The translations under genes and the position numbers were made by a program. From assembly GCA_028871795.1 (NCBI GenBank), contig JAGWMG010000002.1, forward strand, positions 62,001 through 126,000: DNA of 64,000 bases. The letters run 5' to 3'. Positions 61,791 to 64,000 of the stretch are shown piece after piece (the first letter of the stretch is position 1; each line of letters starts with the position of its first letter). The notes beneath the pieces were generated by a model that saw only the letters and a list, made by a program, of their open reading frames with translations, did no database searches and was not told where the DNA came from. The DNA is from Alphaproteobacteria bacterium (GTDB lineage: Bacteria > Pseudomonadota > Alphaproteobacteria > Micropepsales > Micropepsaceae).

Positions 61791-62999
61791 ATGGGCCGCT
61801 ATGTCTTCAAGCTCCCCGATGTCGGCGAAGGCACGACCGACGCGGAGATCGTTGCCTGGCACGTCAAGGTCGGCGATACGGTCAAGGAAGAGCAGGACCT
61901 CGTCGATGTGATGACCGACAAGGCGACCGTGGAGATGACGTGTCCCGTCGCCGGCAAGATCGTCGCCTTGCACGGCGAGCTGGGCCAGAAGACGGCTGTC
62001 GGCGCGCCGCTGGTCGAGCTGGAGGTCGATGGCGCCGGCAATATCGCGGGCAACGGCAAGGCCGTGCCGGTCGCGGAAACGAAACCCGCCGCGAAGAATG
62101 CAGAGCCGGTGCCGCCCGAACCTCGCATCGCAGCGGCCGCAAAGGGCAAGCCGCTGGCCTCGCCGGCCGTGCGCCAGCGCGCGCGGGCGCTGGGCATCGA
62201 ACTCAGTTCCGTACCCGGACGCGGCCCCGAAGAGCGCATCACCCATGCCGATCTCGACAGCTTCATCATGGGCGGAAACGCGCTTCGCGCCGCCGCGCGC
62301 GATGGGGTCGAAGATGTGAAGGTCATCGGCCTGCGCCGCAAGATCGCCGAGAAGATGCAGGAATCCAAACGCCGCATTCCCCATTACACCTATGTCGAAG
62401 AAATCGACATGACCGAGCTGGAAGCAATGCGCGCGCACTTGAACGCGACCAAGCGGGCGGACCAGCCCAAGCTCAATGTGCTGCCGTTCCTGATGCGGGC
62501 CTTGGTGCGCGTGCTTCCCGATTTTCCGCAGATCAACGCGACCTTCGACGACGAGGCGGGCGTGGTTCATCGCCATCGGGCGACCCATGTTGGCATCGCC
62601 ACCCAGACGGAGAACGGCCTGATAGTGCCGGTGGTGCGCCACGCCGAAAGCCTGGATTTGTGGAGCAGCGCGCGGGAAATCGCCCGTGTCGCCGCTGCCG
62701 CGCGCGAGAACAAGGCCGCGAAAGAAGAACTCTCAGGGTCCACCATCACGCTCACCAGCCTGGGCGCGATGGGCGGACTAGCCACCACGCCGGTGATCAA
62801 TCATCCCGAGGTCGCCATCATCGGGCCCAACGCCATCGTCGAACGCGCGGTCGTGCGCGGCGGCCAGATCGCGGTGCGCAAGATGATGAACCTGTCGTCC
62901 TCCTACGATCATCGCGTGGTCGACGGCCACGACGCCGCAACGTTCATCCAGCGCCTCAAGGCGCTGCTCGAACATCCGGCAATGCTGTTTATGGAGTGA
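61791..62999 (+). CDS. bkdB: Dihydrolipoyl acyltransferase E2 of the branched-chain complex
   Basis: ATG 61791, two bases after the E1-beta stop, gives 402 residues. The lipoyl domain holds the modified Lys in MTDKATVEM (about 45). The subunit-binding domain is ASPAVRQRARALGIELSSVPG (about 123). The catalytic domain ends with SYDHRVVDGHDAATFIQR. It transfers the branched acyl group to CoA. No E3 gene follows here; the next gene is convergent and overlaps by eleven bases, so E3 must come from elsewhere. Confidence 0.96.
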   Translation: MGRYVFKLPDVGEGTTDAEIVAWHVKVGDTVKEEQDLVDVMTDKATVEMTCPVAGKIVALHGELGQKTAVGAPLVELEVDGAGNIAGNGKAVPVAETKPAAKNAEPVPPEPRIAAAAKGKPLASPAVRQRARALGIELSSVPGRGPEERITHADLDSFIMGGNALRAAARDGVEDVKVIGLRRKIAEKMQESKRRIPHYTYVEEIDMTELEAMRAHLNATKRADQPKLNVLPFLMRALVRVLPDFPQINATFDDEAGVVHRHRATHVGIATQTENGLIVPVVRHAESLDLWSSAREIARVAAAARENKAAKEELSGSTITLTSLGAMGGLATTPVINHPEVAIIGPNAIVERAVVRGGQIAVRKMMNLSSSYDHRVVDGHDAATFIQRLKALLEHPAMLFME

Positions 63000-64000
63000 C
63001 GCCGCCGCCGGGTTTTCCGAAACCGCCGCCGCCGGGCGTTTCGATGACGATGGCGTCGCCCGCTTCCAGCCCGACTTCGGCAACGCCGAACAGGCTTTCG
63101 CGCCGGCCGTCCGCGCGCTCGATCCATTGGCGTCCCGGCAGAGCCTCGCTGCCGCCTTCCAGTCCGAACGGCGCCACGGTGCGGCGCGAGGCGACGAGCG
63201 AGGCGGTCATCGCCTCCAGCGCGCGAATCCGCCGCACGACGCCGTTGCCGCCGCGATGCACACCGGCGCCGCCGGAGCCGCGCCGGACGGCGAAGGTTTC
63301 GAGACGGACCGGGAAGCGCAGCTCCAGCACTTCGGGATCGGTGATGCGCGTGTTGGTCATCTGGGTGTGCACGGCACAGGCGCCGTCGAAGCCCGGGCCA
63401 GCGCCGGCGCCGCCGCAGATCGTCTCATAATACTGGTAGCGCGCATTGCCGAAGAGAAAGTTGTTCATCGTGCCTTGGGATGCGGCGCTGGCGCCCAACG
63501 CCCCCAAGAGCGCGTTGCAGATCGCCTGGCTGACCTCGGTATTTCCGGCAACAACCGCGCTGCCCGGCCGCGGCGCCAGAAAACTGCCTTGCGGCACGAC
63601 GATCCTGAGCGGCTTCAGGCAGCCCTCGTTCAGCGGAATGTCGTCCCCGATCAGACAGCGGAAGACGAAGAGAACGACCGCGCGCGTCACGGCCGGCGGC
63701 GCGTTGAAATTGCCCCGGCGCTGCGCGCCGGTGCCGGTGAAGTCGATGACCGCTTCGCGGCGGGCATGATCGACCTTTACCGCGACCTTGAGCCGCGAAC
63801 CGTCGTCCATCTCGTAGTCGAAGGCACCGTCGCCGATGCGGTCGATCACGCGGCGCACGCTCTCTTCGGCATTGGCCATGACGTGGCGCATATAGGCTTC
63901 CACCACGGGCCAGCCGTAACGCGCGACCACCTCGGCGAGCTCGCGGATGCCGGTCTCGTTCGCCGCGATCTGGGCGCGGATGTCGGAGACGTTGGTATCC
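62989..64000 (-). CDS. Hydantoinase B / oxoprolinase family protein (partial at the window edge)
   Basis: The frame runs open to position 64000 (it reads ...NVSDIRAQIAANETGIREL upstream of the first Met), so the N-terminal part lies outside the window. The visible 336 residues hold DFTGTGAQRRGNFNAPPAVTRAV, PLNEGCLKPL, VVAGNTEVSQAI and the Gly-rich ETPGGGGFG end, all typical of HyuB/OXP proteins. These cleave hydantoins or 5-oxoproline with ATP and a HyuA partner. The substrate is unknown. It overlaps the E2 stop. Confidence 0.9.
   Translation of the reverse strand, partial: DTNVSDIRAQIAANETGIRELAEVVARYGWPVVEAYMRHVMANAEESVRRVIDRIGDGAFDYEMDDGSRLKVAVKVDHARREAVIDFTGTGAQRRGNFNAPPAVTRAVVLFVFRCLIGDDIPLNEGCLKPLRIVVPQGSFLAPRPGSAVVAGNTEVSQAICNALLGALGASAASQGTMNNFLFGNARYQYYETICGGAGAGPGFDGACAVHTQMTNTRITDPEVLELRFPVRLETFAVRRGSGGAGVHRGGNGVVRRIRALEAMTASLVASRRTVAPFGLEGGSEALPGRQWIERADGRRESLFGVAEVGLEAGDAIVIETPGGGGFGKPGGGVTP

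Noticed and set aside
1-64000. CRISPR arrays, riboswitches, rRNA genes, insertion sequences
   Set aside because: I saw no regularly spaced repeats, no known riboswitch core, no rRNA stretch and no transposase or terminal inverted repeats.

Overview
The window is GC-rich and looks like an alphaproteobacterial chromosome. The supporting signs are a PodJ-like polar localisation protein, a TIGR02186 protein beside a TauE remnant, a YciB septation protein, a GTTC-N7-GTTC SOS box, Lrp/MarR-controlled amino-acid operons, and a ligase-associated Lhr-type helicase with PdeM. I cannot name the genus from sequence alone; a Rhizomicrobium/Caulobacter-like lineage would fit.

Positions 1 to about 10397 are the right end of an integrative, probably conjugative, element. 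It holds the tail of an unknown transfer-region gene, a VirD4/TraG coupling protein, small element-associated proteins, a GIY-YIG nuclease facing a SIR2-like protein, and a divergent SRAP/Y-family polymerase pair under a LexA box. These are followed by a DUF5131 (Gp37/Gp68) plus TcmP pair, a complete tRNA-Leu(CAA), and a tyrosine integrase. The boundary at 10398-10435 is the 5' half of a second tRNA-Leu(CAA), broken exactly at the end of the anticodon loop. The element therefore appears to have destroyed a host tRNA-Leu(CAA) while carrying an intact one. Several element genes are visibly AT-richer than the flank.

Positions 10.5-30.8 kb are core metabolism. They hold a complete biotin set (bioF-bioD divergent from bioB-bioA), purH, a truncated 2-hydroxyacid dehydrogenase, a histidine phosphatase, a TorF-type porin, a GT39-like membrane glycosyltransferase and tRNA-Gln/tRNA-Pro. 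A TetR regulator, a DJ-1/PfpI protein, a POT peptide transporter and a TPR-methyltransferase follow. Next come a MaoC hydratase, a dienoyl-CoA-isomerase-like crotonase, a cNMP-binding patatin, an SDR and an aldo/keto reductase.

Positions 31-46 kb are envelope and repair genes. They include a periplasmic TPR protein, two membrane proteins (one YciB), a thiolase, a CAP-domain lipoprotein, the PodJ-like Sel1 protein and a TIGR02186 protein coupled to a TauE/SafE remnant. After these come a pdeM gene with an in-frame stop, a ligase-associated DEXH helicase, and two VOC proteins divergent from a MarR regulator.

Positions 46-64 kb are mainly amino-acid catabolism. The order is an alpha/beta hydrolase, an M20 amidohydrolase, an epoxide hydrolase and an acyltransferase, then the homogentisate pathway (hpd-hmgA-fahA-maiA-marR) with a strong palindrome before hpd. 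An arginine-hydrolase-like gene with rocD is divergent from an Lrp-tryptophanase operon. A second Lrp gene is divergent from the branched-chain ketoacid dehydrogenase operon (E1a, E1b, E2). The window ends inside a hydantoinase-B-type gene. Tyr/Phe, Trp, Arg/Orn and Val/Leu/Ile degradation are thus grouped within about 13 kb, each unit with its own local regulator.
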